DNA of 64,000 bases from Marinomonas sp. TW1. Its GTDB lineage: Bacteria > Pseudomonadota > Gammaproteobacteria > Pseudomonadales > Marinomonadaceae. The position numbers and the translations under genes are program-made. The notes beneath the pieces are model-generated. The model worked only from the letters and a program-made list of their open reading frames with translations, was not told the origin of the DNA and made no database searches. Location: contig NZ_JSEE01000003.1 of assembly GCF_001625355.1 (NCBI RefSeq), forward strand, positions 1-64,000, in the 5' to 3' direction. Positions 1 to 8,847 of the stretch are shown here, one piece after another (position 1 is the stretch's first letter; each line of letters begins with the position of its first letter).

Positions 1-96
1 TTTGAATACATTGAAGTATTTTATAACCGAAAGCGGCGTCATGCATTTTTAGATTACGTAGCGCCAGTTGATTATGAGGCTCAGTATGCCTCTTAA
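1..96 (+). CDS. IS3-family transposase OrfB, C-terminal end (partial)
   Basis: Frame 1 is open from the first base to a TAA at 94-96 and encodes the last 31 residues of a DDE integrase-type transposase. The segments YIEVFYNRKRRH and YVAPVDYE are the typical C-terminal signature of IS3 OrfB proteins: a YN-x-RRH motif followed by a P-x-x-YE motif. The protein would catalyse excision and insertion of the element together with OrfA by ribosomal frameshifting, as is known for the family. Everything upstream, including the catalytic DDE residues, is outside the window, so activity cannot be judged. Confidence 0.8.
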   Translation, partial: FEYIEVFYNRKRRHAFLDYVAPVDYEAQYAS

Positions 97-127
97 TTAT
101 TTTATCCGTTTTATTGTGGCAACCTCA
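1..127 (+). mobile_element. Right end of an IS3-family insertion sequence
   Basis: The window opens inside an IS3-family OrfB transposase gene. About 30 bases after its stop codon the sequence TTATTGTGGCAACCTCA looks like the terminal inverted repeat that ends such elements. I place the border near base 127 from this resemblance alone; the left end lies outside the window, so neither the matching repeat nor the target duplication can be checked. The next open frame starts exactly at this border. Confidence 0.65.
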
Positions 128-621
128 TGTATTTGAATTCTGCATGTGAACAGTTCGATAGAGCTCTTGAAATATCAATAGAAGATGTTATGTGGCCAGG
201 ATTTATTAATTATAATAAAGCTAGAACATTGTATTTCTTGAGTTTATTATCTGAATCAAAAGAAAGTTGGGTTAGAGTAATGGATGATGCCATTGCGTCT
301 CGATCTAGACAAAACCGACTTATCGATGAGGTTTTAACAGAAAGTCAGGCAGGTAAATCAGATGTTATTGATACACACTTAAGGCAGTTTTTTCTTTATC
401 AAGAAGAGCTTGCTCGTGTGATGAAATTAAACCTAATGCTCTCTAACAGAAAAAATGAAAATAAGATTTTCTCCATGTTGTATAGAGGTACAGATATAGA
501 AAACTTGCAGAAAGAAGATTTTATAAAATTGTTTGTAAATGTCGACAGTTTTCCAATGATTCGCTCTTATCAAGAAAAAATTATTGAAACTCTTGCTGTG
601 GATAGAAGTTTTTCTAACTAA
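127..621 (+). pseudogene. Probable 5'-truncated gene, TPR-like C-terminal fragment
   Basis: This 164-residue frame begins at the IS border. Its first residues, ACEQFDRALEISIED followed by NKARTLYFLSLLSES, read like the middle of a helical tetratricopeptide-type repeat rather than a natural N terminus. No Shine-Dalgarno sequence precedes the ATG at 127; the bases before it belong to the IS terminal repeat. The remainder is predicted helical, charged and cytoplasmic, with no catalytic motif I can name. I infer that the IS3 insertion removed the 5' part and that the ATG was fortuitously positioned by the element. A genuine short gene is possible but less likely. Confidence 0.45.
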
Positions 622-804
622 AAGAGTCAGAGTGAAATTATCCTTACCAGATCATTGGAGATTTCCTCAAATATCTGGGGAGGATTTAGAATGGTAAGTC
701 ATGCTCAAAGTTGATAGAACTTAACTCTAATATTACCCAGTGCCCAGGATACGAATCTCAGTGATTTAGGGTAAAATCATACTTAATTTTACTCTGACCC
801 TTTA
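619..804. repeat. Non-coding remnant bounded by imperfect GGGTCAGAGTAAAATTA inverted repeats
   Basis: GAGTCAGAGTGAAATTA (624-640) and the complement of TAATTTTACTCTGACCC (784-800) are inverted copies of a 17-base motif with 15 matches. About 140 bases without an open frame separate them. Motifs of this form often bound small palindromic or REP-associated elements in marine gammaproteobacteria; that link is from general knowledge. Related single motifs occur at 3518-3541 and 5248-5257. The unit looks like a non-autonomous element remnant. The stretch 805-912 holds nothing else I can name. Confidence 0.45.
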
Positions 805-912
805 GATTTTACTTTAGATTTTAAGAAAGTATGATAAAAGATTCGAGTTAAAGTGATGCTTTCGCTTAGGATTAGTTAATGATCAGAACGTCAATGAAAT
901 CAAGGAGGATGA

Positions 913-1485
913 ATGGGACTTACGATTAATATCATAAATTTTCTAGTGCTGATAATCCCTCCAATTGGTATATGGCTCTATCTGAGACCAAAAAGAAAAA
1001 AAATCTTGGCTCGTCATGTTACTACGAGGACTGAAAAAGCTCATCAAAATTTAGATTTGAGAGATTGGAGCAATCATTCCACCCAGTTATTTGCTAAATG
1101 TTTATTCCCAATTATTATAACTACAAACCTAATCTCAATATGGACGACAATGATGGACACAAAAGAGCAAGATATTATTAACTTAAAGTCTCAAATATCG
1201 ACTTTAGCGGAAAATCACCACGATAGAATTAAGTTTATTGAAGAATACCTTTTCCCTCCGGAGGGCCCTACAGGACCAACTATTTTTCAAAGAATGGATT
1301 CAATGGAAAAAAGCAGGGATGACTTAGAGACATTAATGCTCAGAGTTACTAATCCGAATCCTGAGCTTAACAGACAGATGGAAAATCTAAAGCAGGAAAT
1401 TATTTCGCTTAGAAAAGAAATGGATTCTCTCAAGCTTCGTTTAGGCCGTTCTCAACAATCAGGTTATTCTTCTAGTTCGATGTAA
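913..1485 (+). CDS. Hypothetical membrane protein with C-terminal coiled coil
   Basis: A 190-residue protein of unknown function. Residues 5-24 form a hydrophobic helix followed by a basic cluster (RPKRKK). A second hydrophobic stretch lies at about 60-78 (ending LISIWTTMM). The C-terminal half is a long charged region, with heptad-like spacing at about 84-108 and again at about 145-182, ending in a Ser-rich tail. A short GPTGPT segment separates the coiled-coil parts. The ATG at 913 follows a strong AAGGAGG at 902-908, with a rather short spacer. It stands alone between the remnant upstream and the convergent ABC transporter. It may be a membrane-anchored scaffold, but nothing identifies a partner. 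Confidence 0.6.
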   Translation: MGLTINIINFLVLIIPPIGIWLYLRPKRKKILARHVTTRTEKAHQNLDLRDWSNHSTQLFAKCLFPIIITTNLISIWTTMMDTKEQDIINLKSQISTLAENHHDRIKFIEEYLFPPEGPTGPTIFQRMDSMEKSRDDLETLMLRVTNPNPELNRQMENLKQEIISLRKEMDSLKLRLGRSQQSGYSSSSM

Positions 1486-1550
1486 TTGGAATAATCAGGC
1501 TCATAATCCTAGCCAATAAATATGGGCTTTTGATGTCTTTTGCATTTCGT

Positions 1551-3386
1551 TTAGCGATAGCCCTGTGCTTGTAGCGAAAATAAGTGAGCATATTGACCCT
1601 GTTGGGCAAGTAGATCTTCATGGGTGCCACGTTCTTTGATTTGGCCTTGACCCATGACGATGATCTCGTGGGCGAGGCGAACCGTAGAGAAACGATGGGA
1701 TATTAAAATCGCCATCTTGTCTTTGGTGTGCTCTTGGAAATGCTGGAATATATTGGCTTCTGCTTGGGCATCCATGGCCGCGGTGGGCTCATCGAGAACC
1801 AGTATATCGGCTTCTTCGCGCATAAACGCGCGAGCTAGGGCGACTTTTTGCCATTGGCCACCAGACAGTTCTTGTCCATCTTTGAACCAGCGGCCCAGTT
1901 GCGTGTTATAGCCGCTTTCTAATTGGTCGATAAAGTCGGTGGCTTTGCCTAGTTCAGCGGCTTTTTGCCAGCCTGCTTGATCGTTGAAACGGTCATTGTC
2001 GCCTGCCCCTATGTTTTCACCGACAATGAATTGGTAGCGTACGAAGTCTTGGAATATCACACCAACCCGTTTTAATAGGGTGGTTTCGTCCCATTCAAGC
2101 AAATCTAAGCCATCGAGCAAAATTCGCCCTTCAGTCGGGTTATAAAGACGAGTAAGTAGCTTAATTAAGGTGGTTTTCCCTGAACCATTTTCCCCGACAA
2201 TGGCGAGGCTATGTCCAGGTCTAATATGCAGATTGATTGCCGATAGGGCGGGTTTTGTACTGCCGGGGTATTGAAAGCTGACATTCTCGAAGCGAATGCC
2301 ATCGTTGGGCTTTGGGCCGACCAGTAGACCTTGTTGCGATGAGGGCGTTTCTTGTTCCAAATATTCATACAAGTTAGACAGGTAAAGATTGTCTTCGTAC
2401 ATGCCGCTAATCGAGGTTAACGAAGCGGATACCGAGCTTTGCCCTTGTTTGAACAGCAACAGGTACATGGTCATCTGTCCCAGTGTAATGGCACCGATAA
2501 TCGTGTCGCTGACGATCCAGCCGTAAGCACCGTAGAACACCAGAGTGCTGATGATGCCTAGAGCAAACCCCCAGCTTTCACGACGTAGAATTAAACGCTT
2601 ACTTTCTTTAAATAGCTTGAGAAAAATTTCCGCGTAACGCTGTAAGAAGCGCTCGCCTAATTGGTAGAGTCGTACTTCTTTGATGTTGTCTTCCCTAGAT
2701 AATAGGGTTTCCAAATAATTTTGCTGACGAACCTCTGGGGAGCGCCAGCGGAACATGATGAAGGCATCCCCTGAAAATTTGGCTTCAGCCACAAAAGCGG
2801 GTAACGCGCCGAGCACTAATAACCCTAAGGCCCAAGGAGAGAATTGCCATAATAAAACCGCAAAGCTTGTAAGAGAGATGGCGTTTTGGATAAGAGCGAA
2901 AGTTTTATTGACCAGCGCGAGTGGACGACTAGAGGCTTCGCGACGGGCGCGAACCAGCTTGTCGTAAAATTCGGAATCCTCAAAGTGTGAGAGTGTTAAT
3001 GTCTGGGCTTTCTGCAGAATTAGCATGTTGACCTTTTGCCCTAGTAAACCTTGTAATATGGCCTGTTGAGCAGTGATCGAGCGTTGGGCAGCAGCAATGA
3101 TTAAAACCAAAATGCCTTCTACGACAACATAGTTAAGTGCGGTTTGATAATGCAGAATTTGATCTTGCTGGTACATTGCCATGGCGGCGACCACCGCATC
3201 GACAATTAACTGCCCCACATAGGCCATCGCTGCAGGGACAACACCCGCAATCAAGGTGGCTATTGCCAAGCCAATGGTTAGCGCTGGAGAGGTTTGCCAC
3301 ACTAATTCAATAGCGCGACGACTGTAGCGAAACACACCTAACATGTTCTTATCGACGGTATTTTTAGGTGCGGCAGCGGGCTTCAT
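1551..3386 (-). CDS. ABC transporter, fused permease and ATP-binding exporter
   Basis: A 611-residue type IV ABC exporter half-transporter. Hydrophobic helices at about 33-63, 84-101, 165-200 and 270-312 form the transmembrane domain. The nucleotide-binding domain starts near 363 and carries Walker A GENGSGKTT (398-406), the signature LSGGQ (507-511), Walker B ILVLDE (528-533) and the H-loop histidine 564 in ISHRFS. All catalytic elements look intact, so it should work as a homodimer or with an unlinked partner. The fold resembles MsbA, lantibiotic and peptide exporters, but no substrate gene lies next to it. It is transcribed alone, convergent with the gene ending at 1485. Substrate unknown. 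Confidence 0.9.
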   Translation of the reverse strand: MKPAAAPKNTVDKNMLGVFRYSRRAIELVWQTSPALTIGLAIATLIAGVVPAAMAYVGQLIVDAVVAAMAMYQQDQILHYQTALNYVVVEGILVLIIAAAQRSITAQQAILQGLLGQKVNMLILQKAQTLTLSHFEDSEFYDKLVRARREASSRPLALVNKTFALIQNAISLTSFAVLLWQFSPWALGLLVLGALPAFVAEAKFSGDAFIMFRWRSPEVRQQNYLETLLSREDNIKEVRLYQLGERFLQRYAEIFLKLFKESKRLILRRESWGFALGIISTLVFYGAYGWIVSDTIIGAITLGQMTMYLLLFKQGQSSVSASLTSISGMYEDNLYLSNLYEYLEQETPSSQQGLLVGPKPNDGIRFENVSFQYPGSTKPALSAINLHIRPGHSLAIVGENGSGKTTLIKLLTRLYNPTEGRILLDGLDLLEWDETTLLKRVGVIFQDFVRYQFIVGENIGAGDNDRFNDQAGWQKAAELGKATDFIDQLESGYNTQLGRWFKDGQELSGGQWQKVALARAFMREEADILVLDEPTAAMDAQAEANIFQHFQEHTKDKMAILISHRFSTVRLAHEIIVMGQGQIKERGTHEDLLAQQGQYAHLFSLQAQGYR

Positions 3387-3517
3387 TGTTTGTCCTAGCG
3401 TTAATGAGTGCCGATATTATAAGGTATTTTTCGTGGTCTTTAGGCATTTAAATCATCGTCCTTTACTGTCCAAAATTCCTGTTTTCTGTCCTTTTGAGCT
3501 TATCCTTATATTAATCA

Positions 3518-3541
3518 TTAGGGTCAGAGCTAAATTAAATG
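3518..3541. repeat. Solo GGGTCAGAG motif
   Basis: TTAGGGTCAGAGCTAAATTA lies in the gap upstream of the gene at 3624 and matches the terminal motif of the remnant at 619-804. A shorter relative, TTAGGGTCAG, is at 5248-5257. No partner in inverted orientation is nearby, so this is a single decayed end or chance similarity. Confidence 0.3.
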
Positions 3542-3623
3542 CTAACTTCAAAGGCACAGGTGGTTCTTCAATAATAGGGTATTCCGCCAAGCGAATTTAA
3601 CTGACTTATGATGCCAAATTATT

Positions 3624-3968
3624 ATGCGTAAATCCGATAAGAAACTCGATAATCAAATCCGTATCGCCCTTACTGATGTGTGTGAATCGGCGTTGAAAAG
3701 TCTTAATGGCTTTGAGTGGTTAACCCACAGTGTGAATTATGATCGCTTTCCTGAGAGTTTGAAGGTGGTTTGTGTGTTTGATACCAATGAGCATCTTGAG
3801 GCGTTTAAAACGTCGCCATTGTGCGGCCAACTTGAGCAGCAAATCCATGCTGAGTTTAATGCTTTGGGCCTTAAGGTTAGGAATGTCCAAAGGCATGTGT
3901 CGTATGATACGGAAGAAAATTGTGTCCAATCTCATGATGGAAACTGGGCGAAAAGACTGCAAGGTTAG
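3624..3968 (+). CDS. Conserved hypothetical protein (114 aa)
   Basis: A small soluble protein beginning MRKSDKKLDNQIR, with a central strand-like segment VVCVFDTNEHLEAF and a conserved-looking C terminus DTEENC...WAKRLQG. I recognise this as a short protein common in gammaproteobacteria with no established function. Homologues are sometimes labelled Fis family, but I see no helix-turn-helix of the Fis type here. It has no signal peptide or membrane segment. It is followed in the same direction by a VOC-family gene and a HAD phosphatase gene, though gaps of about 60-110 bases make a shared operon only possible. Confidence 0.65.
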   Translation: MRKSDKKLDNQIRIALTDVCESALKSLNGFEWLTHSVNYDRFPESLKVVCVFDTNEHLEAFKTSPLCGQLEQQIHAEFNALGLKVRNVQRHVSYDTEENCVQSHDGNWAKRLQG

Positions 3969-4032
3969 CGATGTGCATTATCGTTGGCGCTTGCGAGTAG
4001 ACGATAAAGACAGGTAAGGATAGGTGTGTAAA

Positions 4033-4398
4033 ATGGCAAATTTGAAGGCAGTGGAAATAAAGTCATTCGTTCCTGCTAAGGACTTTGAATGCTCTAAGCG
4101 TTTTTATCAGTTTATTGGTTTTGAAATGGCGTCTGAATTTGAAGGCATCGCTTATTTTAAATCTGGCGTTTGTTCGTTTTTGCTCCAAGACTTTTATGAA
4201 GCGGTTCATTGTAATAATTTTATGATGCATCTTTTGGTGGAAGATGCTCAAAGTTGGTACGAGCATATCCTAGCGCTGAATCTTGTTGATGAGTTTGGTG
4301 TTACGGTGACGGAGCTTATCGAACAACCTTGGGGAATGCTCGAATTTTGTCTCACTGACCCGAGTGGCGTTTTGTGGCGCATCGCCCAGAATAAATAG
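4033..4398 (+). CDS. VOC-superfamily (glyoxalase/bleomycin resistance-like) protein
   Basis: A 121-residue single-module protein of the vicinal oxygen chelate fold. The pattern IKSFVPAKDFECSKRFY...GF at the N terminus, the mid-region HLLVEDAQSWYEHI and the C-terminal E-x-x-LTDPSGVLWRI are the usual betaalphabetabetabeta landmarks of glyoxalase/dioxygenase-like proteins. Metal ligands are not complete enough to name a reaction, so it could be a lyase, an antibiotic-sequestering protein or a dioxygenase-like protein. I prefer the ATG at 4033, preceded by AGGTG, over an in-frame GTG at 4024, because family members start just before the first strand. Confidence 0.75.
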   Translation: MANLKAVEIKSFVPAKDFECSKRFYQFIGFEMASEFEGIAYFKSGVCSFLLQDFYEAVHCNNFMMHLLVEDAQSWYEHILALNLVDEFGVTVTELIEQPWGMLEFCLTDPSGVLWRIAQNK

Positions 4399-4510
4399 TG
4401 CAATCGCTCTCGTCAGTGGGGAAGCAACCGTTAGACCTCATTATTCTGTACTTTAGCGCACGACTGATGGCTTCTTGAGAGGCGTCAGCGGCCAAATGAT
4501 AAGGGATTTT

Positions 4511-5197
4511 ATGACAATTAAAGCCATACTTTTTGATCATGATGGGACCATAGTAGATTCAGAACAGGCGCATTTTGAGATGTGGAGGGACGTGCTTCGA
4601 GAGTATGATATTGAGTTAACTCTTGAGGACTATACGAACCAATATGCTGGTATTCCAACCACGTCAAATGCGGTCACAATGGTTAAACATTACGCTATAG
4701 CGGCTAAGCCTTCAGAGCTTGTGTTGGCCAAGTCTGCAGCGACCAATCGATATTTATCGGAACACGCTTTCCCTCTTATGGCAGGGGCGATGGATTCAGT
4801 GCGTTTTTTCCATGAGCAAGGTTTTAAAATTGGCATTGTCACCGGTGCTGGTAGAGAAGGGGTCGATGTCACGCTTAAATGTCATGAATTTCATGAATAC
4901 GTCTCCGTTGTTGTTTCGGGTGATGATGTCATCAATAGTAAACCTGCGCCTGATTGTTATTTATTAGCCGCAGAGAAATTAGGTCTTCAGCCTTCAGAAT
5001 GCTTGGCGATTGAAGACACCTATAATGGCAGTGTGGCGGCAATTGATGCAGGTATTGAGTGTGTTGGTGTCTCCACATCAAGTCGGGTAAGAGATTTATT
5101 TGTAGGAACAATTCATAAATGCCGTAATCTCAATGCCGCGACACAGTGGATCGCTGAATTTATCGAGAGTAAATCCGCTCGCAATCACTATCAGTAG
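4511..5197 (+). CDS. HAD-superfamily hydrolase, beta-phosphoglucomutase/phosphatase type
   Basis: A 228-residue HAD-IA hydrolase. Motif I is FDHDGTIVD with nucleophile D9 and acid D11. Motif II is IVTGAG, motif III the lysine in SKPAPDCY, and motif IV the acidic pair in AIEDTYNG. The insertion between motif I and the core is a helical cap of the beta-phosphoglucomutase/GmhB-like phosphatase type, so a small phosphorylated sugar or similar metabolite is the likely substrate. The open frame extends 12 codons upstream, but ATG 4511 has AAGGGA seven bases ahead and puts motif I near the N terminus, as in the family. Confidence 0.85.
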   Translation: MTIKAILFDHDGTIVDSEQAHFEMWRDVLREYDIELTLEDYTNQYAGIPTTSNAVTMVKHYAIAAKPSELVLAKSAATNRYLSEHAFPLMAGAMDSVRFFHEQGFKIGIVTGAGREGVDVTLKCHEFHEYVSVVVSGDDVINSKPAPDCYLLAAEKLGLQPSECLAIEDTYNGSVAAIDAGIECVGVSTSSRVRDLFVGTIHKCRNLNAATQWIAEFIESKSARNHYQ

Positions 5198-5300
5198 GAC
5201 AAGGAATCGTCGTAATTTACCACTGAAAAAGTAAGCGTTGGCTTATGTTAGGGTCAGTTCGTAACTCTGTTTTAATGCATCAGCGTCTTCCATCCTGTTC

Positions 5301-5948
5301 TCAATGAAACACCAGCCGCCATAGAATCCCGATGCCCAGCACAAAGAAGACCAATCCACATAGCAAGTCTATGTAGCGGCTTACCCGGCGGAGGGCTTTT
5401 TGGCTAGCGGGTTTGGTGAGTAGCCAAGCTAAGGCGCTGAACCAACCAAGAGACAATCCCCAAATAATGACTAAGGCGGAACCTTTGCCAGCCCATGACA
5501 TGCTGGCTGGTATTAAGCTGGATATGAGGCTGATGAAGAACACCAATGCTTTTGGGTTGAATAGGTTGGTTAAGAAGCCTTTTGAAAAAGCCTGATGTTT
5601 TTGCGTGAGCAGGGCTTTCCCATCAGGGTCACTCAGCTCGGTGGTTTGTTGCCAATTTCGCCATGTGCCAATGAGTGCCGTGCTTCCCAAGTACAACAGG
5701 TAGCTGCCTCCTATTCCCTGCAATAGACGATATAAGGTGGGTTGCTGATGCACCAGCAAGCTGATGCCGGTAATGCTAAGAACGGCGTGAGTTAAGATGC
5801 CTAATGACAAGCCAAGGGCAATGTAAAAACCGGTTTGGCGACCATAACGGGACGCGTTTTGTACCACGAGGGCAAAGTCGGGTCCTGGGCTGATTAAAGC
5901 AACAAAATGCACTAGTGCTAAGGTGAATAAGAGGGATACTTCGTTCAT
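5301..5948 (-). CDS. LysE/RhtB-family amino acid exporter
   Basis: A 215-residue inner-membrane protein with about six hydrophobic helices. The N terminus MNEVSLLFTLALVHF followed by ISPGPDFALVVQNASRYG is the hallmark of the RhtB branch (homoserine, threonine and related amino acid efflux). NLFNPKALVFF in the middle is the second family signature. An upstream in-frame ATG would add 15 residues that do not fit the family, so I start at 5948. It lies 78 bases downstream of an AraC-type regulator on the same strand, a common pairing in which the regulator senses an effector and controls the exporter. Substrate not determinable from sequence. Confidence 0.88.
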   Translation of the reverse strand: MNEVSLLFTLALVHFVALISPGPDFALVVQNASRYGRQTGFYIALGLSLGILTHAVLSITGISLLVHQQPTLYRLLQGIGGSYLLYLGSTALIGTWRNWQQTTELSDPDGKALLTQKHQAFSKGFLTNLFNPKALVFFISLISSLIPASMSWAGKGSALVIIWGLSLGWFSALAWLLTKPASQKALRRVSRYIDLLCGLVFFVLGIGILWRLVFH

Positions 5949-6026
5949 TCTGTTTTCTACTGTTTGTGATAGGAAGAAGTGTATTATCGCCAATCTTTTT
6001 GGATTGAGCTTGTAAAATACTGACGC

Positions 6027-6821
6027 TTAACGAATTTGTGAAGGGGGAAGGCCAAAGCTGTGTTTAAAGGCTTTGCTAAAGTGAGCTTGATCGTAGAAGC
6101 CGACTTGGTGTGCCACGTCCGTGCCGGGGATCTTGGCTTTTAATAGTTTCATGGCCTGCTCAAGGCGCAAGCGAGTAAACCAAGCGTAAGGTGTCATGCC
6201 CACTTTGGCTTTAAACTGGCGTTGTAATTGACTCTGACTGAGGTCACACAAGTCGGCCAGTTGTGGTAGAGAAACCGGTTCGGCCAGATGGGCCAGTAAA
6301 AATTCCCGCAATCGTTCTAGATCACTTTTTCCTAAGGCGTATGTTGGTCTGATGCGGTTTTGACCGTAACGTTCGATCAAGGGCGAGAAGCCGTCGTAGG
6401 GCAAACAGTCACGGGCTAGCTGGCTGATGTTTTCATCACACAGGGCCACATAAGCTTGGTTGAGTGAGTGGAATACCGCAGGGTCTTGAATGACATTGTG
6501 AGGAAAGGCCAATTGGCTATGGGGCGATCCTGTGATGTTTAGGTCGTGAAACCAGTGTGGCTCTACTGAAAAGACCTGTGTTTTATAACCGGACGCTTCT
6601 AGTGCACGACCATCATGTAGGACATCCGGCGGCATGATGACAATGTCGCCCGGCCCAACACGCTGACGCTCACCTTGTGACGCAAAGGCTTGTTGACCTT
6701 CTGTAATGAGCCCAAAGTGATAATCAAGGTGGTAATGGCGGTCAAATTCGAAGGATTGATAATGTCCGCTGATTAAACTCACGCCAGGGTCAGACGATGT
6801 GAAGTGTTGTACTTTGTCCAT
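6027..6821 (-). CDS. AraC-family transcriptional regulator with cupin sensor domain
   Basis: A 264-residue regulator. The N-terminal 130 residues form a cupin-like sensor (HYHLDYHFGLITEG, then GPGDIVIMPPDVLHDG). The C-terminal 100 residues hold the two helix-turn-helix motifs of AraC/XylS proteins: LPQLADLCDLSQSQLQRQF, then DVAHQVGFYDQAHFSKAFK. The final FGLPPSQIR is the conserved family end. It precedes the RhtB exporter gene in the same orientation, so it probably controls that gene. The effector is unknown. Confidence 0.9.
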   Translation of the reverse strand: MDKVQHFTSSDPGVSLISGHYQSFEFDRHYHLDYHFGLITEGQQAFASQGERQRVGPGDIVIMPPDVLHDGRALEASGYKTQVFSVEPHWFHDLNITGSPHSQLAFPHNVIQDPAVFHSLNQAYVALCDENISQLARDCLPYDGFSPLIERYGQNRIRPTYALGKSDLERLREFLLAHLAEPVSLPQLADLCDLSQSQLQRQFKAKVGMTPYAWFTRLRLEQAMKLLKAKIPGTDVAHQVGFYDQAHFSKAFKHSFGLPPSQIR

Positions 6822-7010
6822 GTTGGTGCTTTATCCAAGACGCTACTGTGATTTATGAAGGTGCTGTTATTGGTGAAGGTCGTGCCTCAGTCGTTGATTT
6901 CATTGATTAGCTTAATGTAGGAATGGTTTGTTGTCTTGTAAAAAACTGACACTCTCAGGGAAAAGGTCTAACGTTAAAGTCACTGATTGCTGCTTCATAA
7001 GGAGAAGGTT

Positions 7011-7382
7011 ATGTTCCGCATTGAAAAACAAGGTGAAAACCATTTACACATTGAGTTTGATGGCCAGATGGATTCAGGGCAAATGGAAGTAGCGTTAAAT
7101 GAGTTTATTCTCTTGGCGAAAGGGATTGAAAAAGGCACAATGTTGTATGAGATAGCGGCCTTTCATATGCCGTCGTTTAGTGCCATTGGCATTAAATTAT
7201 CGAAATTACCTACCCTGTTTGGTTTGGTCGGTCAGTTTCGTAAAGCCGCGGTGCTGACTGATGAAAAATGGCTGCAGAAAGTCAGTGAGATTGAAGGACT
7301 GTTGATTCCAGGCCTCGACATTAAAGCTTTCCCACTGGCTGACAAAGCGGCCGCCGAGGCATGGCTGGCGGCGGAATCCTAG
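7011..7382 (+). CDS. STAS/SpoIIAA-like domain protein
   Basis: A 123-residue cytosolic protein with the alternating beta-alpha pattern of the SpoIIAA-like (DUF3478-type) family: a first strand HLHIEFDGQM, a hydrophobic helix, and a strand AAVLTDEKWLQKVSE typical of this group. The distant STAS fold relatives bind lipids or nucleotides or act as anti-anti-sigma factors; no phosphorylatable serine pattern is clear here, so a regulatory role is only a guess. ATG 7011 follows AAGGAGAAGG, which decides against an upstream in-frame start. It is convergent with the dGTPase gene, with seven bases between the stop codons. Confidence 0.8.
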   Translation: MFRIEKQGENHLHIEFDGQMDSGQMEVALNEFILLAKGIEKGTMLYEIAAFHMPSFSAIGIKLSKLPTLFGLVGQFRKAAVLTDEKWLQKVSEIEGLLIPGLDIKAFPLADKAAAEAWLAAES

Positions 7383-7389
7383 CAAGCCC

Positions 7390-8736
7390 TTACATGGGTT
7401 CGAACACTGAGCCTAAGCTTGGCACGAACAGTTTATTGTACATGCGGCTGGCGTAGTCGTCGGTCATGGAGGCCATGTAGTCGCAAATGATGCGCTGGCC
7501 GCTTTCCCCTTGATCACAACTTTTTTGCCATTCACGAGCGATTTCTCTGGGCAACAATCTGGCCGGATCGGCACTGTAAGCTTCGAACATTTCTAACAGC
7601 ATCTGTTGGCCTTTGTAGACCAACATTTGCACTTCTGGGCGTTGAATAATGTGTTGCATCTCAAACTGCTTGAGTAGGGCCAAGGCTTGTCGTTGGCCCT
7701 CCGGTAAGCCCACATGATAACGCAATAATGGGTGTTCGAAATTCGGGTTTTCCACCACCTGACAAGAGGTAATAAACCAGCTGACTAAATTGCCAATGGC
7801 TTCTTTGCGTAAATGGCTTTGACGGCTAAACAGCTGAGTTCGTAAGGTGTTGAGGTGGTCTTTCAAGAAAGGAGAGGCGAGCGCCGACAGTTTCGGCTCC
7901 AAATGCTCTTGCCACATGTCTTTGGTGACCATACCGAGCACAATGGCGTCTTCTAGGTCGTGTACGCCGTATGCAATGTCATCCGCCAAATCCATAATGC
8001 TGGTATCGAAACTGGCGTGTAAGGCTTTTCCATGTGCTTCAGGTGAGCTGCGATGAACACCCTGTAAGGCGGTTTTGTCGGCGTGGCGGAAGGGTTCAAT
8101 GATCCATTCCAGTAGTGCTTTTTCCTCTTCGTAAACGCATTTTGGTGGGGCCCAATTCGCGGCTTTGAATTGGCGGAAATTGTTCGGCTTTTCTGGGTAT
8201 TGGCCAACCACTTGATTGTGTCGTACTGGGTATTTTAGTATGCCGAGCAAAGCGCGACGGGTCACGTCCATACCGTAATTTTCTGAGTAGGAGCCACGTT
8301 TACCAAGGATGCGTAATGATTGCGCATTACCTTCAAAACCACCGTGATCCAGCATCGTATAATTGAGTGCAATTTCGCCACCGTGACCAAAGGGTGGGTG
8401 GCCAATGTCATGACTTAGGCAGACAGTTTCAATCAGTGCGTCGTCTGCTAGCCAAGGCTGAAAGTCGGCATCGGCAGCGGCGCTAAACTTGAGGTGATGA
8501 ACAATGCCGTTGCCAATTTGCGCGACTTCTAGAGAATGGGTAAGGCGAGTGCGGCTGTAGTCGTTTTGACGTATCGCTAGAATTTGGGTTTTGGATTGCA
8601 AACGACGAAACGCCGCGCTGTGAATAATGCGCGCTCTGTCCCTTTGATACGGGGTTCGATAATCATTGTCGCGGGATTCTTTATGGCCAGATTGTCTTTC
8701 TTGCCAAGGTAACATCTCATTGTTTGCCACTGTCAT
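7390..8736 (-). CDS. dgt: Deoxyguanosinetriphosphate triphosphohydrolase-like protein
   Basis: A 448-residue HD-domain enzyme that hydrolyses dNTPs, classically dGTP, to the nucleoside and triphosphate. The N-terminal region YRTPYQRDRARIIHS and AFRRLQSKTQ is the family signature. Metal and catalytic residues are visible as H67 in RLTHSLEV, H109-D110 in CLSHDIGHPPFGH and the downstream aspartate in DLADDIAYGVHDLED. Length and motifs fit the proteobacterial dGTPase-like family, whose members influence dNTP pools and phage sensitivity. It is a single gene, divergent from the small LysR-type gene. Confidence 0.92.
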   Translation of the reverse strand: MTVANNEMLPWQERQSGHKESRDNDYRTPYQRDRARIIHSAAFRRLQSKTQILAIRQNDYSRTRLTHSLEVAQIGNGIVHHLKFSAAADADFQPWLADDALIETVCLSHDIGHPPFGHGGEIALNYTMLDHGGFEGNAQSLRILGKRGSYSENYGMDVTRRALLGILKYPVRHNQVVGQYPEKPNNFRQFKAANWAPPKCVYEEEKALLEWIIEPFRHADKTALQGVHRSSPEAHGKALHASFDTSIMDLADDIAYGVHDLEDAIVLGMVTKDMWQEHLEPKLSALASPFLKDHLNTLRTQLFSRQSHLRKEAIGNLVSWFITSCQVVENPNFEHPLLRYHVGLPEGQRQALALLKQFEMQHIIQRPEVQMLVYKGQQMLLEMFEAYSADPARLLPREIAREWQKSCDQGESGQRIICDYMASMTDDYASRMYNKLFVPSLGSVFEPM

Positions 8737-8847
8737 GTTTTTTATCTATTAAGGTAAAGAAACCTCAATCTTTCATGAAAACACGATATAGGTCAATGTT
8801 CGTTAAAAAAGCCTTGGGCATAATGGAGCTTATTATAAGGAATCTTT

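Noticed and set aside
3343-3600. 85-residue plus-strand frame
   Set aside because: Starts antisense to the ABC transporter start and runs across non-coding sequence with a repeat motif.
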